From Alphaproteobacteria bacterium (lineage in GTDB: Bacteria > Pseudomonadota > Alphaproteobacteria > Rhizobiales > Hyphomicrobiaceae), in NCBI GenBank assembly GCA_024279745.1, contig JAJRRE010000377.1, positions 1-7,347 on the forward strand: DNA of 7,347 nucleotides, written 5' to 3'. The translations under genes were made by a program, and so were the position numbers. The notes beneath the pieces were generated by a model. The model did not search any database and had not been told where the DNA came from. It was given only the letters and a program-made list of their open reading frames with translations. Positions 6,783 to 7,347 of this stretch are shown here, one piece after another (position 1 is the stretch's first letter; each line of letters begins with the position of its first letter).

Positions 6783-6812
6783 CTTATAGCTGATTTGCCC
6801 CCCTGCTGGAAA
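6783..6812 (-). promoter_or_regulatory. Possible hisS promoter
   Basis: On the - strand TATAAG (6788-6783) resembles a -10 box, and TTTCCA (6812-6807) matches 4 of 6 bases of a -35 box, at 18-nt spacing. Transcription would start near 6776 and leave a leader of about 50 nt before the hisS ATG. The match is modest and alphaproteobacterial promoters are poorly conserved. Confidence 0.35.
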
Positions 6813-6833
6813 GACCATCAACAATGGCAGGGG
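6800..6833. repeat. Inverted repeat upstream of hisS
   Basis: cccctgc (6800-6806) and gcagggg (6827-6833) form a perfect 7-bp inverted repeat around a 20-nt centre. The centre covers the possible -35 box of hisS, so it could be an operator. The rest of the 278-nt gap between hisS and the PRC-barrel gene shows no gene. Confidence 0.45.
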
Positions 6834-6936
6834 ATATTGGGGCCGCGGCGGTTTCTACTGCCGATCAAAGCTGATATCGCGAGCGCTCTGGCGGCTTGTG
6901 CTCAAAACTAAAAATTCAAAACAAGCATCCGTGAAA

Positions 6937-6991
6937 AGCCAATGGCCGCCTCTTTTAACAGGAGACGGCCACCGGCAAAGCGTCATTGGCT
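6937..6991 (-). terminator. Structured transcription terminator after the PRC-barrel gene
   Basis: Read on the - strand, an outer stem AGCCAATG (6991-6984) pairs with CATTGGCT (6944-6937), which runs straight into TTTTC. Inside it, tggccg-c-ctc (6943-6952) pairs with gag-a-cggcca (6962-6971) with one mismatch. The two stems share two bases, so they trade a pair or two. A stem ending at a T-run just past the stop codon at 7003 fits an intrinsic terminator that separates this gene from hisS. Confidence 0.65.
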
Positions 6992-7003
6992 CACAATGTG
7001 AGC
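6989..7003. repeat. Palindrome at the PRC-barrel stop codon
   Basis: gctcac-aat-gtgagc is a perfect 6-bp hairpin with a 3-nt loop. It covers the last base of the TAG stop and overlaps the outer terminator stem at 6989-6991, so the two structures exclude each other in part. It may simply be part of the 3' end structure. Confidence 0.6.
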
Positions 7004-7347
7004 TATTCGGTCTGCTTCTTGTTCAAGGCATCATTGGCCTTGTCTTTCATTTCCATGGCTTTTTCTGCTGCCATTTCTTTCATTTCGCGGGCTTTTTCAG
7101 CTGCCTTCTTGGACAATTCCATAGCGCGAACCTTGGCTTTTGATCCCCAGTCCTTGGCCAGCTTCTTCAGCCGGTCGGTTTTTGTTGGATCTTTAATCGA
7201 GTAGGGAGGCGCCGCTTTCAGCTCATCGGCCGTGGTGTTGATCACAACAATGCGGCTACCGCCCAGCACGTCGCCAATCTGAACCTGATGGAACGGCACA
7301 CCGACGGACTTTTCGTTAAAGCCCAAGACGCCGCCGACACCGATCAC
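7003..7347 (-). CDS. PRC-barrel domain protein with helical Lys/Ala/Met-rich tail (5' end outside window)
   Basis: The frame is open to the window edge, so the GTG at 7347 is probably internal and the N-terminus is missing; 114 residues are visible. Residues 1-50 (GGVLGFNEKSVGVPFHQVQI, then IVVINTTADELKAAPPY) match the end of a PRC-barrel, a small beta-barrel fold found in photosynthetic reaction centre H subunits, RimM and many small alphaproteobacterial proteins. From about 53 on, the tail is charged and predicted helical, with two 11-residue repeats, AAEKAREMKEM (82-92) and AAEKAMEMKDK (93-103), agreeing at 8 of 11 positions. Such 11-mers are typical of LEA-like or apolipoprotein-like amphipathic helices. 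Proteins with a PRC-barrel are often exported or envelope-associated, but no signal peptide can be seen here. Function unknown. It is followed by a terminator. Confidence 0.82.
   Translation of the reverse strand: MIGVGGVLGFNEKSVGVPFHQVQIGDVLGGSRIVVINTTADELKAAPPYSIKDPTKTDRLKKLAKDWGSKAKVRAMELSKKAAEKAREMKEMAAEKAMEMKDKANDALNKKQTE

Noticed and set aside
6881..6888. 8-bp palindrome gagcgctc
   Set aside because: Short and expected by chance in GC-rich DNA; no context supports it as a binding site.
6752..7002. Small gene or tRNA in the gap upstream of hisS
   Set aside because: No frame with a plausible start and ribosome site, and no cloverleaf or T-loop sequence was seen; the gap holds only terminator and leader-like structures.

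Overview
The window looks like ordinary chromosome from an alphaproteobacterium. Three things suggest this: the histidyl-tRNA synthetase has the divergent alphaproteobacterial motif 2 (GRFRQFTQFDADTVG, where E. coli-type enzymes have RQFHQ); hisS, hisZ and a short-form hisG stand together; and two hand-counted 420-nt stretches give about 60% GC in hisS flank sequence against 43% in one anomalous segment. A clade such as Caulobacterales, Hyphomonadales, Rhizobiales or Rhodobacterales fits, but the genus cannot be read from the sequence.

Layout. The + strand holds the 3' part of recQ (1-1383), which enters from the left edge. Everything else is on the - strand. Read right to left it runs: the 3' end of a PRC-barrel protein with a helical Lys/Ala/Met-rich tail (7347-7003); a structured terminator and the hisS leader (about 6991-6725); hisS (6724-5120); a 109-nt gap with a hairpin; hisZ (5010-3817); hisG (3820-3122, overlapping hisZ by 4 nt); a 175-nt gap holding an unusual 16-nt tandem/palindromic array (3029-3108); and a group II PLP-dependent decarboxylase (2946-1399), which converges on recQ with 15 nt between the stop codons.

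How the genes work together. HisG (short form, catalytic) and HisZ (a HisRS-like regulatory paralogue) form the ATP phosphoribosyltransferase that commits PRPP and ATP to histidine synthesis. HisS charges tRNA-His with the product. The block therefore joins synthesis and use of histidine in one apparent operon. The decarboxylase lies downstream in the same direction, but the repeat array separates it and its substrate cannot be assigned. RecQ (DNA repair helicase) and the PRC-barrel protein are unrelated neighbours.

I see no mobile element, CRISPR array, phage gene or defence system, and no clearly new multi-gene system. The signals most worth following are (1) the 16-nt-period palindromic array between hisG and the decarboxylase, whose two B units are perfect reverse complements of each other, (2) a sharply AT-rich segment in the middle of hisS that coincides with the domain between motif 2 and the HisA motif, and (3) the 11-residue helical repeats in the tail of the PRC-barrel protein.
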